IMG/VR virus record: IMGVR_UViG_3300022890_000410
Coordinates: 1 to 31,740 of that record
Source: a virus
Length of the DNA stretch: 31,740 bases
Direction: 5' to 3' (one strand)
Within the stretch, counting starts at the first letter, position 1. Every line of letters starts with the position of its first letter. Both the position numbers and the translations under genes were made by a program. The notes below the pieces were generated by a model. It ran no database searches and was not told where the DNA came from. It saw nothing but the letters and a program-made list of their open reading frames with translations. Shown in pieces: positions 1 to 9,662 of the stretch.

Positions 1-3000
1 CTTCATTATCTTGATTCCAACCAAGAGCCAACTGGACTTTAGTAAATAGTTCTTGTACAGCTTTAATCAAATATTTAATCTGACTTGAAAGAGAAACACC
101 CTCATTTACTTTGCTTCCAGACTCCTTAATTAAAGTTTCAGTAGTAGTTGCTCCTTTTTCATCATACTTATATTCGTAAGTATCTTCCCAAGAAACTTCA
201 TTTGAAACATAACTAGGAAAACTCTTATGGTCTAGTGTGCCATCTTCTTTATTCTTCATATTCATAATTACACTTAAAGCATCACCTTCTGGTATTGGTC
301 TTGAATGTTCTACAAAGTCATCAGCGTAAACTACACCATCTGTTGAACCAGCACAATTAGTTCCACCAGAATTTTCTACACAAATAGAACCATCTGTTAT
401 CCAAACATCATCACTTGCTCCTAATTGTAAAGTCTTTGTAGGATTAATTACTCCAAGCCCTACATTTCCAGTATCAGATGATAAAAATAAAATATTATCA
501 ACAGTTCTTGAAAATATATCTGTATTATCACCACCTCCGAAAATAAGGTCATTACCATCCATACGCATATCCATCCAATTAGCTCCAGTTGATTGGTCAT
601 CAAAAGCAAGTCTAGGTAGAAAACCTCGTAGCATCATTCCTCCACTTAATCCATCATTAGTTTGAGAATCTAACATCATATCGAATTTATCATCTCCATT
701 AGCTGCTGTTCCCACAACATCTAAAGTAACATTAGGACTAGCTGTTCCTATTCCTACATTGCCGTTGGTATGAACCCTCATTCTTTCTGTTATAGTTCCT
801 GCTGTATTCATAGTGCTTAGTTTAATTAATTCAATTCCTGATTCAATTTTTGAACCTGCATAACCCGCTCTTATTTGGGCATCTGTTGATGGTTTTATAT
901 TTGCAGAAAATCCAAAATCATTTCCTCCGAAGTGTCCTATTATTCCCTCCACATTTGAGAGGTGTGCTGAAATTAAATCGTCTTCGACTGTATTAAATAA
1001 CATTATTGCATTATTATTAGAAGTCCTTGTTGGTGAGCCTATTAAAATTTTATCTTGTGATGCATCTATGGTTATCATATTTGGATTAGTTAATCCTTCC
1101 ACCCTAAAATCATAATTATCTCCAGCTTCATTAAAAATCGCATCACCTCTTACATCTAATAAAGCACCTGGAGCATCTGTTCCTATTCCTACATTGCCAG
1201 TACCTATTGCCCCGTTAATACTTGTTCCAAAAATTACATTACCAATATTCATTTGGTTATCTGCTGTGGCACTAGCTACATCAGATACAGTACCAATAGT
1301 TATATTATAATCACCAGTAGTAATATTGTCTCCAGAATTATTACCCAAAGTTGTATTTCCAAGTCCTGAAGTAATTTTATCTCCTGAATTATATCCTAAT
1401 GTTGTGTTATTATTTCCACCTACAATACCCGAGCCTGAACCAGTACCGATAAGTGTATTATAATCTCCTGTTGAGAGAGAATTTCCTGACTGATAACCTA
1501 AAGTAGCATTACCATACCCTTCTGTGATAGAAGAACCAGCACTATGACCTATTGCTGTATTTTGATAACCTGATGTGTTTCTCCACAAAGCATATGTTCC
1601 CATACCTACGTTTCTATTATCAGTTCTGTCATCAACCACACCTGCAAATTCACCAACATAAGTAGAATTACCACCATCATTTAATGATAATATTCCACTT
1701 ATTGTTGTAGTTGCAAATTGAACTGTTGAAGTAGTATCAAGCCATTGGTCAAATGGATTTCCACTACTGATTCCAGAAACATTTAAAACACCAGCAGTAA
1801 CTGAGAGATTTGTTCCTGTAAAGTCAGTTATGTAATCGTCATTAACTTCGATAGTTGTAGCAGACATTGTGCCAGTAGTTGTAGCATTAGTCATTGAAGT
1901 TGAAGTAGAATATAAGTTTGGGATTCTAACATCACCACCGGCTTCTAAATATAATTGCCCACCATTGCCACTACCTGCATAAATATCTAAATCTCTAGCT
2001 GTTCCTGTACCAGCAGCAAAAGTATTAATATCATACTTGCCACCAGTATTCCATTGCATTATAAGTACTTCACGATTAGCTATATCAGTAAAGGCGTTTC
2101 TTCCAGACACTACAAGTCCAGCGTAGTCTGTTCCGTCGTCATCTTTATTGCCAACAGCAAAATATGTAGGTTGTCCAGAAGTTTGGCCTTGAACTGCTAA
2201 GGCAGAGAGAGTAGCATCTGATTCAATCTTATGATTGCCAACATATAGCTTATTAGTTATGGTAGCATCATCGCCAACCTCTAAATCCCCACCAACATAA
2301 AATGAATCAGTTGTAGTTGAGTTACCAGTAACATTAAGATTTCCATTAACTGTCAATTGTTGGTCTGCTGAATCAACTGCAAATGTACCATATAATAAAG
2401 ATTTTGTTTTATCTCCAGCAGTATCAGTTCTATCTTGATTATTTACATAAAAAGAATTAGAGCCTGTTTCATAAGCACCAGCGTAATAACCAAGCCCTAC
2501 ATTGCCTGAACCAGTTAAGTTATTTAAAAAAGTAATTGACCCAACCGCAGTGTTATAATCTCCAGAAGTATTTTGAGTAATAGACTGACTACCATAGGAA
2601 GTATTAAAATTACCTATACTTTTTGTTAGAGCCTGATAACCACCTGCTGTGTTCTCATCACCAGTAATATTTGCATAGAGTGAACGATAGCCATCTGCTG
2701 TATTCCTAGTACCATCATCGTTTGTTCTCATAGAGTAACGACCAACTGCTGTATTGTAATTACCGCTATTGCTTGAAAATAAAGCCTCATCACCTACTGC
2801 TACACAACTCCATCCAGTGTTATCTTGTCCAGCTCGAATTCCAACAAAGATACTATCTGTCCCTGCATCTTGCAAAACAGTATTATCCCCTATCTTAAAA
2901 TGAGAAGAACTCATATAACCAGTAGTTGTTGCGTTACCACCAACTAGTAAATCACCACCTAAGTAAGAAGTACCATCAGCAATATATAATGGGTAAGATG

Positions 3001-6000
3001 TTGTAGCTTGGCTAGTACCCCAACCAGTTGGAGAATAAAATCCGTAATGTCTATCAACCCTTCCACCTGTATATGATAAAGCATTAGAATAAAAATTATA
3101 GATATCAGTCGAAGTTCCGTTTTGGTGGTCTATAACAGTATTAAACAATTTAATAGAGGTATTTGTACCTGCTAAATCATTTGAAGTATAATCTGCTACA
3201 ACAATTTGACCATCATTAATATCTCCACCACCATCAGTATCACCTGGACCATTGTCTATACTAAATGCACCACCAACAACAGTATCCACATTACCAGTGT
3301 TGGCAAGTTCAACTCCTATATTACTTCCATACATTGCATTAACATTACCAGTACTTTCTTGAGTTAAATCACTATCTAAACCAACTACTGCTCCTGTATA
3401 GTTAGAAGTTCCTTCGATTGTGAATGAATTTTTAAGTATAAACATATTAGCATCAGAATCAGTTGGGGCGTCTACTGAACCACTAAAGATATTATAATAG
3501 GCAGTTCCAGTAGTTATGTCGTCTGCGTAAAGAAAAAGGTTTCTAGTATGTACTCCAAAACTAGATATAGCATCATAATTCAAAGCAGAAGCATCTCCTG
3601 CCCCAGGTGCAGCACCAACATATAAAGAACCAGTTGTAGTAGAACTGCCAAAAGTATGAACATTACCAGTTATTTGCATATCATCAGTAAAGTCATATAA
3701 AGTAGCATTTTCAAAATGTAAAGCACCAGTTGTAGAGCTTAGTCTTAGTTGTGAACTAACTTCGGAAGTAGCATCTGTTCCATCAACATTCATACCAAAT
3801 ATTGCATCAGAGGTTGAAGCAATTTGAGTTATAACCTCAGAAGCAAATATTATATATTCAAGTGGCTCTGTTTCTGTTACCCCTGGACTTTTAACAACAA
3901 CATTAGCAAAAGAGAAAGAAGATGTAGTTGTGTTATAGCCCATAATACCTGCTTCAACTGAATCTTCAGACCCAAAAGCCATAAATGGTCCTTGGTCATC
4001 AGTAGTATTCCAAATATAGCCATAATCTAAAAGTCCAAACACACTCATTACAATTCCTTTTTTAATATCTGCATTGTAAGGAACGGAATTAGAATCAAAA
4101 ACTTTTTGTTCTAATGAGCCTACGTTATTACCATCATCAAAAGTCCAAGTTGTAGTAGCAAAATTAACAGAGCCATCAATAGATAAACTACCTTCAATCT
4201 TTAAATCTCCTGTGGTAGTAGCGTTACCAAGATTATCTACTGTAAATAAATCTGTACCATCACTCTTTTCTACAACAAATATATCATCAGCTTGATTTAA
4301 GTAACCTCTAACAGTTAATTGTTCGGTGTCGGCTGAACCTTTAAAATATCCATCACCATTGACGTGTAGTTTCTTTTCAGGACTTCCTTCGTTAATTCCT
4401 ACCTTACCACCAGTTTTAAGCATAATATTTGGGTCGCCACCATTCCAATCTCCAATAGCCAAATCATAATAACTAGAACCATCATAAGGAAGAATACGAG
4501 CAGTTGTTCCACTTAAAACATATAATTCAAGGTATGCTCCTATTCCTGATGGGTGACTTCCAGAGCCATTAGCAAGTACCATTTCACCTTGGATTATTCC
4601 TGCAGCTGTTATATCTTCTACTGTAGCTATATTGCCAGTAGTATTAAAATCACCAGTTCCAATATTCATAGAACCACCATCAGATAAAACTACATCATCA
4701 AGCCAACTAGTAACTTCCGTATAATCGGCTGATTCCCAATGAAAATACTCACCAGTTTTTCCACCTTGTTTTCCAGTAGTATCATTATGAGCTGAAACAG
4801 CTCCAGAGCTTAAAGCCCAAACACTACCATTAAAAGTATATTGTAATTCTTCATCAGTAACTATTGTTGCCCAACCAGATTCAGGAGTAGCGAAAGTCCA
4901 ACTTACTCCATCCCATTCTGTAATGTCATCAACGTGTCCAGCCCAATCACCACTAGCCGAAATACTTTCTTCAGCTCCGAAAGTAACAAAATTAGCTGGG
5001 TCGTCTTGTATGTTAAAAGTAGTTGAAATGTAATCATCACTTCTAATTGAAGCTGATATTTTAACTTCATCCATAATACCACCCCAGAATGAAGATACAG
5101 CATCTCCACGAGTTCCTATTTTAATTGAGTTTAATCCACCATAACCAGTAACAACTGGTGAAGTTCCAGCACTAACACCATTTACAAAGCCCTCATAAGT
5201 ACCAGCAGTTTCATCCCAAGCCATTACAATATAATTCCAATTAGTACCAGTGAATCCTCCTGGTTGAGCTAGTTGTTTACTTCTCATCCACCAAAGATTA
5301 GAAGCTCCATTATAGTAGAATATGAAGTCAGAAGAATAACCAGGAGCAGTATGTGCCTGTGCGATTGCGTAAACTTCAGTAGTTGAATCTGCTTTAAACC
5401 AACCCTCAATAGTAAAATCACTAGCTGATAAACTTGTTGTATAGTTTGTATCGGTATAAGAATTAGAACCGTTATAATCATAAGCATCACCAATCTTACC
5501 AGTAGCACTATAAGATACGTTTGTATTTGAAGCATCATAGACTCCAGTTGAGTCATCTGCACTACCACTTGTTTCTCCAAAATGATAAACCATCTCGTAG
5601 TCACTATCCCAAGTATCAGCAACTTCCTGTTGGTTTCCAGCAACAGCATTACCATAATACATATAAATATTAGTAGTAGAGGTTGAATTTAGATAGGGAA
5701 CTTTAACGTGAGCTATCAATTCATCAGTAGCGTTAAATGCTTCTAGTTCGTGTTTTAGTTTATTGCCATCTTCGTCAGTAAATAAAATATCATTACCATT
5801 AGCCTGGGCAGTTGCAAATACTGAATTGCCACTATCAGTCAATTTAATAAGCACTGGATAATCTGTCATAGCACTGGTAACGTCTGCATTAGCTAAATCA
5901 AGTTCCTGTCTATTGCTCCAAGAGGTGTTGTACCAATTAGAAGCACTACCAGCAACAATATATCTATCCCCTAGTGTTGGACTACCAGGAGGAGTTGAAA

Positions 6001-7210
6001 GGTCTTTATCTATTACTGGCTCTTGCCAAGCTAACCCTGAAAGATATAAATTCATTGTTTCAAGATTAACAGCGTGTAAATCACTTGTTGGGTCTGCTAC
6101 TGTTAAAGGTTGTCCAAAGTCCCAATCACCTGTAACAGAATAATCTTGACCTTGAACTCTAGTATCAACTCTAGCGTTAGTATAAAAAAGATTAGTAGAG
6201 CCTTCTGTTAAATCATCAGTATCATCAACGCCCTTAATAAATATATTTTCTGATTCATTAAAAGTAAGGTGGTAATATTCATTACTAGCTCCACCTTGCA
6301 AACCAAGCAGAGAATTATGACTAAAAGCACTACCTAAACTATTCCAGTTCCAATCATCAGAATTAAAAGTATAAAACATTCCATCAGCAATATTCTTCAA
6401 AGCCATCTGATTTGTTGGTGTAGTAGTAGCCCAACTTATGGTGTCCCATTCGTAAATAAACTGATTATACATAAATTGACTCGTAATAAGAGCAGTTGAA
6501 GTAGCGTCAGAAATGTATCTATCACCTAAAGTAGGGACAGCAGGTTCACTAGCAGAAAAATCAATTATATCCAAAACCGCTTCCTGCCAAGAAAGACCAC
6601 CAGTAGCATTAGCGTCAAAGTATGCTTTGTTAATAGCATCTCCACTATCAACTGGGTCTGAAACATTCTTAATCCTATTAGAACTAACATCAAGTAATTC
6701 AAGAGTAGTAGTACCACTACTAACCTCTAGTTTAGTTTGTGGGCTATTAGTTCCAATCCCAATTCTATTATTGGTAGTATCATAGAATAAATCACTATTA
6801 TTCTCAGCCAAACTATTAGTTCCATCAATATAAGCAATTGAACCAGGAGTTAAATAGTCAAGAGTAAGAAGCGTATCAACTGTTATATTAGTAGAGTTTA
6901 GATCAGTAAAAGTGCCATTGCCACCTACATATAGATTATCTGTTATTGTAGCGTTAGCTGGTAGTAAAACATCAACAGTAGAAGATGGAGTTAACTGACC
7001 AAAAGCATTGAATATCCAGTCACCTATGCCGGCTATACTACTTGGAAGAATCCAAGTGCTATCTGTTCCATCTGTTTGTAATATGTAATCAGCTGAAGGA
7101 CTAGAACCTACTTGGATAGAAAGAAACGGATCAAGCCAATCAGCAAAAGCTACTGTCCCAAAACCGAACAATAGTATAAAAGTTAAAATTGTGAGATATA
7201 CTTTTTTCAT
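1..7210 (-). CDS. Giant modular tail fibre / surface adhesin with signal peptide (partial, C-terminus beyond window)
   Basis: The frame is open from ATG at 7210 to the window edge, about 2403 codons with no stop. Residues 1-23 look like a Sec signal peptide (MKK, hydrophobic core, AFA then DW). Next come phage-fibre units with NRIGIGTNSPQTKLEV-type motifs, a DUF2793-like unit (WQEAVLD..LGDRYI..YEWD, about 6595-6250) and a second such unit (WQEP at about 6028) that is split by a DUF2341 plus LamG-like lectin cassette (about 5937-4962). The rest is Thr/Ser-rich with GNATTTG-type repeats, two YadA-head-like clusters (about 2830-2460 and 1625-1285; motifs NTAVG, NTAIGHSAG) and NVGIGT motifs. The last residues before the edge look helical (IKYLIKAVQELFTKV). 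It is the last gene seen of the virion operon, one base after the preceding fibre gene. The probable role is host recognition on the virion. A secreted surface protein is the alternative, because of the signal peptide. Confidence 0.85.
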   Translation of the reverse strand, partial: MKKVYLTILTFILLFGFGTVAFADWLDPFLSIQVGSSPSADYILQTDGTDSTWILPSSIAGIGDWIFNAFGQLTPSSTVDVLLPANATITDNLYVGGNGTFTDLNSTNITVDTLLTLDYLTPGSIAYIDGTNSLAENNSDLFYDTTNNRIGIGTNSPQTKLEVSSGTTTLELLDVSSNRIKNVSDPVDSGDAINKAYFDANATGGLSWQEAVLDIIDFSASEPAVPTLGDRYISDATSTALITSQFMYNQFIYEWDTISWATTTPTNQMALKNIADGMFYTFNSDDWNWNSLGSAFSHNSLLGLQGGASNEYYHLTFNESENIFIKGVDDTDDLTEGSTNLFYTNARVDTRVQGQDYSVTGDWDFGQPLTVADPTSDLHAVNLETMNLYLSGLAWQEPVIDKDLSTPPGSPTLGDRYIVAGSASNWYNTSWSNRQELDLANADVTSAMTDYPVLIKLTDSGNSVFATAQANGNDILFTDEDGNKLKHELEAFNATDELIAHVKVPYLNSTSTTNIYMYYGNAVAGNQQEVADTWDSDYEMVYHFGETSGSADDSTGVYDASNTNVSYSATGKIGDAYDYNGSNSYTDTNYTTSLSASDFTIEGWFKADSTTEVYAIAQAHTAPGYSSDFIFYYNGASNLWWMRSKQLAQPGGFTGTNWNYIVMAWDETAGTYEGFVNGVSAGTSPVVTGYGGLNSIKIGTRGDAVSSFWGGIMDEVKISASIRSDDYISTTFNIQDDPANFVTFGAEESISASGDWAGHVDDITEWDGVSWTFATPESGWATIVTDEELQYTFNGSVWALSSGAVSAHNDTTGKQGGKTGEYFHWESADYTEVTSWLDDVVLSDGGSMNIGTGDFNTTGNIATVEDITAAGIIQGEMVLANGSGSHPSGIGAYLELYVLSGTTARILPYDGSSYYDLAIGDWNGGDPNIMLKTGGKVGINEGSPEKKLHVNGDGYFKGSADTEQLTVRGYLNQADDIFVVEKSDGTDLFTVDNLGNATTTGDLKIEGSLSIDGSVNFATTTWTFDDGNNVGSLEQKVFDSNSVPYNADIKKGIVMSVFGLLDYGYIWNTTDDQGPFMAFGSEDSVEAGIMGYNTTTSSFSFANVVVKSPGVTETEPLEYIIFASEVITQIASTSDAIFGMNVDGTDATSEVSSQLRLSSTTGALHFENATLYDFTDDMQITGNVHTFGSSTTTGSLYVGAAPGAGDASALNYDAISSFGVHTRNLFLYADDITTGTAYYNIFSGSVDAPTDSDANMFILKNSFTIEGTSNYTGAVVGLDSDLTQESTGNVNAMYGSNIGVELANTGNVDTVVGGAFSIDNGPGDTDGGGDINDGQIVVADYTSNDLAGTNTSIKLFNTVIDHQNGTSTDIYNFYSNALSYTGGRVDRHYGFYSPTGWGTSQATTSYPLYIADGTSYLGGDLLVGGNATTTGYMSSSHFKIGDNTVLQDAGTDSIFVGIRAGQDNTGWSCVAVGDEALFSSNSGNYNTAVGRYSMRTNDDGTRNTADGYRSLYANITGDENTAGGYQALTKSIGNFNTSYGSQSITQNTSGDYNTAVGSITFLNNLTGSGNVGLGYYAGAYETGSNSFYVNNQDRTDTAGDKTKSLLYGTFAVDSADQQLTVNGNLNVTGNSTTTDSFYVGGDLEVGDDATITNKLYVGNHKIESDATLSALAVQGQTSGQPTYFAVGNKDDDGTDYAGLVVSGRNAFTDIANREVLIMQWNTGGKYDINTFAAGTGTARDLDIYAGSGNGGQLYLEAGGDVRIPNLYSTSTSMTNATTTGTMSATTIEVNDDYITDFTGTNLSVTAGVLNVSGISSGNPFDQWLDTTSTVQFATTTISGILSLNDGGNSTYVGEFAGVVDDRTDNRNVGMGTYALWRNTSGYQNTAIGHSAGSSITEGYGNATLGYQSGNSLSTGDYNTLIGTGSGSGIVGGNNNTTLGYNSGDKITSGLGNTTLGNNSGDNITTGDYNITIGTVSDVASATADNQMNIGNVIFGTSINGAIGTGNVGIGTDAPGALLDVRGDAIFNEAGDNYDFRVEGLTNPNMITIDASQDKILIGSPTRTSNNNAIMLFNTVEDDLISAHLSNVEGIIGHFGGNDFGFSANIKPSTDAQIRAGYAGSKIESGIELIKLSTMNTAGTITERMRVHTNGNVGIGTASPNVTLDVVGTAANGDDKFDMMLDSQTNDGLSGGMMLRGFLPRLAFDDQSTGANWMDMRMDGNDLIFGGGDNTDIFSRTVDNILFLSSDTGNVGLGVINPTKTLQLGASDDVWITDGSICVENSGGTNCAGSTDGVVYADDFVEHSRPIPEGDALSVIMNMKNKEDGTLDHKSFPSYVSNEVSWEDTYEYKYDEKGATTTETLIKESGSKVNEGVSLSSQIKYLIKAVQELFTKVQLALGWNQDNE

Positions 7211-7211
7211 T

Positions 7212-8012
7212 TTAGCCAATATACTTAATTTCAAAATCTCTAGTAGAATACGCAGCTGGAATTGCACTAGCAAAAGTTATTGTTTTACCAACATAAGTAA
7301 AGTTAGGTAGTTCTGCTATCTGCTGGTTGCTTATAGTGAACCCTGCCACCCACCAAATGTTCTTAGCAACTGTAAACACTTTATTAGTTCCATTAATAAG
7401 TCCAACAGGTTTTTCAGTATGAGCAATATATTTGAAAGTCTGTGCAACACCTGCGGCTGACGTACCACCACCTTTTAGTCGTTTGTTTCTGGCAAGGTCT
7501 TCTCTGAGTTTTAAAATATCTTCTGAATTACTTTCAACATTTATTGAGTGGTCTGGTATCTTATCTAATACTTTTTGAATTATTTTTTCTTCGTCTGCAT
7601 CTTTACCTGGCTTACCCTCTATACTTTTCCCGTCTTCACCATCTTTAATCTTCCTTACCTTATCTCTTATAAAATTTAAGCTGTTCTCCTGGTCTTTTAG
7701 TGCTTTATTAAGTGATACTTCAAACCTATCGGCTACTGCCCTTAGAGTGGCTTGTGTGGCTTCTAGGGAGGTACTATTAGCACCTTTTAGCTCGGCTATA
7801 GCCTTATTAACCTTTTCTACCAACTTAATCTCAGTTCTTAAAGTATGTTCAGTAATCTTCTTAAATGACTTTATGAACTCATCTTTTGAAAGTCCGTCAT
7901 TAAGTAAAGCTAAAACCTCTTTAAGTTTATCAGGGGTCAACTTATTTGATTTTACTATCTCAAGAAGTTTCTTTAGTTTTTCTTTTTTAGTCAAGTTCAC
8001 CATATTTATCAA
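7212..8012 (-). CDS. Coiled-coil tail fibre or tail-tip protein with short collagen-like segment
   Basis: A 266-aa protein. Residues 1-125 are charged and helical, probably coiled coil. They are followed by a short Gly-Lys/Asp collagen-like stretch (DGEDGKSIEGKPGKD) near residue 130. A compact C-terminal beta domain covers about 190-266 (FKYIAHTEKPVGLINGTNKVF, IPAAYSTRDFEIKYIG). This layout (helical shaft, flexible Gly segment, C-terminal beta domain) is common in phage tail fibres and tail tips. It lies directly upstream of the giant fibre with a one-base gap, so the two are probably co-translated and may assemble together. There is no signal peptide, unlike its neighbour. A second ATG three codons downstream could also serve as start. 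The exact role is inferred from architecture and position. Confidence 0.65.
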   Translation of the reverse strand: MINMVNLTKKEKLKKLLEIVKSNKLTPDKLKEVLALLNDGLSKDEFIKSFKKITEHTLRTEIKLVEKVNKAIAELKGANSTSLEATQATLRAVADRFEVSLNKALKDQENSLNFIRDKVRKIKDGEDGKSIEGKPGKDADEEKIIQKVLDKIPDHSINVESNSEDILKLREDLARNKRLKGGGTSAAGVAQTFKYIAHTEKPVGLINGTNKVFTVAKNIWWVAGFTISNQQIAELPNFTYVGKTITFASAIPAAYSTRDFEIKYIG

Positions 8013-8061
8013 CTACAAGCATAAATAATAAACCACCTAAGATTGAAAACATTAAATACAT
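7987..8061 (-). CDS. Tiny hydrophobic ORF (24 aa), possible membrane peptide
   Basis: ATG at 8061 starts one base after the stop of the 531-aa gene and is preceded by the AATAAT context used by most genes here. It encodes MYLMFSILGGLLFMLV, then a charged tail ending at TAA 7987, and overlaps the start of the fibre gene at 8012 by 26 bases. The peptide would be one transmembrane segment. A small lysis or ejection-membrane peptide is possible, but nothing shows function. It could also be chance, because it is so short. Confidence 0.3.
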   Translation of the reverse strand: MYLMFSILGGLLFMLVVDKYGELD

Positions 8062-8062
8062 A

Positions 8063-9658
8063 TTATTCTTTTATTTTACTAATACCTGCTGGTAAAATAT
8101 CTATTATCGCTTGGATAGCGTTAACTCCTTCTTTTTGTCCAGCTTTTTCTAATCCTTTCAACACTCTTATCAATTCTTGTTTTAATAATTTTGATGTTAC
8201 TACTGTTTTTCCTACTTTTACTGTTCCACCTACGATTATACTTCCAATAACTACTGGGTTACTTAATAGTCCAGTAAGTGCTCCAAAAGTTAAAATACCG
8301 CCAGTTACTCCAGCTACTAAAGGATTTTGTCTTAATGCTGCCATTGCTTTTTTAATTGCAGAGGTATCTACTAAAGAAGCAGTTTTATTAGATATATTTT
8401 TAATACCCTTATACATTAATGTCTGCTCTTTCAATAGTTTTTTATAAATATTTTTTTCTGGTAATTTAGTAGCAATAAAATCATTGACAGCACGTCTTAC
8501 ATCTAATACTGCATTAGACCTTACTGAATCTCCAGCAAACTTATCAAATAATTTAGGAAACTTTTGTTCAATGATTTTATCAAAGTTTTTTCTTGCTTGT
8601 AATAAACCACCTAAATCATTTTTAGTTTTCCCTAGTTGTTTCATCATTTCATCAATAACAGAGTTATAAGAATTTTGTAATGTTTTATCAGAACCAAATA
8701 CTATTTTGCTTTCTTCTTTAACAGAATTTAAAGCAGATTTAATTTGATTATTGTTAAATATAGTATTATTGTTTTTTAATCCTTCCTCCGTTTTTTTGGC
8801 TAATTCAGTTATTTTATTTTTAATTGCATTAATATTATCAATAGCATTTTTTGATTTAGAAACTATACCTTCAACAACTTGAGCTATTCTTTGTTCAACT
8901 TTAGATGGAGCAAGAGTAATTGTTTCGTAGACTCTCGGTAAAATTTTATTTTTAACGACCCCTCTACCACTTGATAATGCCGCTTCTTTTTCAACTTTAT
9001 TCAAAGTAGGTTTTATTACATCTAATGCTTCTTGATAACTTTGTTTAACTACTTTTTGTTCTAAATTTGTTACTATTTTACCTGAAGTTTTACCTACAGC
9101 TTCTTGTATAGGTTTCTCTACTGTTTTTCCAGTTCCTAAGATTGCAATATCTAAAACATTCTGTAAGTCTTTAGCAAGCTTAGGATTAGCTTCTGCAAAC
9201 TCACTAATCTTAGTACCTATCCATTGAACTCCAGGTAATTCTGATATTTTTTCTCCTGCATATTCTAACCCCTGTTTAATTCCAGGTGCTTCAACAATAG
9301 GAGTAAATGCTTGCTTAGCAACTTCACCTGCTGTTCTTAGTCCACCCCTTAATGCTCCAACAGTAGATTGTATATTTCCAGCAACATAATTTTGATTTTG
9401 TCTACCAGCCTCAACTTCTTGAGCTGATTCTTGAATACCAGAAATAATATTTTTAGCACCTTGCATATATTCACTACCAACCCTTTTGAAATAATTAGGT
9501 TGTTTTTCAGTTGACTGATTAACTTCTTCTGAATCATCAATTTGAGAACGATAAGATGGATATTTAGTCAGCATTTTTTCTACTAATACATCATCAGGTA
9601 AAGTATTATAGATTGAATACTTTTGTTTTATTTTTTGAGCAAATTCTTGTTTTGTCAT
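8063..9658 (-). CDS. Internal virion / DNA-ejection-type protein (531 aa)
   Basis: The N-terminus has two related helical units (FAQKIKQKYSIYNTLPDDV and VEKMLTKYPSY), a pattern seen in large internal proteins of short-tailed phages. The middle is mostly predicted helix and rich in Lys, Glu and Asn (about 150-430). Near residues 440-490 there are two hydrophobic Gly-rich segments (PLVAGVTGGILTFGALTGLL, PVVIGSIIVGG) that could span a membrane. Such segments fit a protein ejected with the DNA to form a channel in the host envelope. It follows the 733-aa gene with a four-base gap and precedes the fibre genes, the usual place for ejection proteins. No lysozyme or transglycosylase motif was recognised. 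The assignment rests on position and composition. Confidence 0.5.
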   Translation of the reverse strand: MTKQEFAQKIKQKYSIYNTLPDDVLVEKMLTKYPSYRSQIDDSEEVNQSTEKQPNYFKRVGSEYMQGAKNIISGIQESAQEVEAGRQNQNYVAGNIQSTVGALRGGLRTAGEVAKQAFTPIVEAPGIKQGLEYAGEKISELPGVQWIGTKISEFAEANPKLAKDLQNVLDIAILGTGKTVEKPIQEAVGKTSGKIVTNLEQKVVKQSYQEALDVIKPTLNKVEKEAALSSGRGVVKNKILPRVYETITLAPSKVEQRIAQVVEGIVSKSKNAIDNINAIKNKITELAKKTEEGLKNNNTIFNNNQIKSALNSVKEESKIVFGSDKTLQNSYNSVIDEMMKQLGKTKNDLGGLLQARKNFDKIIEQKFPKLFDKFAGDSVRSNAVLDVRRAVNDFIATKLPEKNIYKKLLKEQTLMYKGIKNISNKTASLVDTSAIKKAMAALRQNPLVAGVTGGILTFGALTGLLSNPVVIGSIIVGGTVKVGKTVVTSKLLKQELIRVLKGLEKAGQKEGVNAIQAIIDILPAGISKIKE

Positions 9659-9662
9659 ATTT

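Noticed and set aside
4903-5655. Leu-rich short frames within the giant fibre gene
   Set aside because: They overlap a fully open fibre frame encoding recognisable LamG and DUF2341 patterns.
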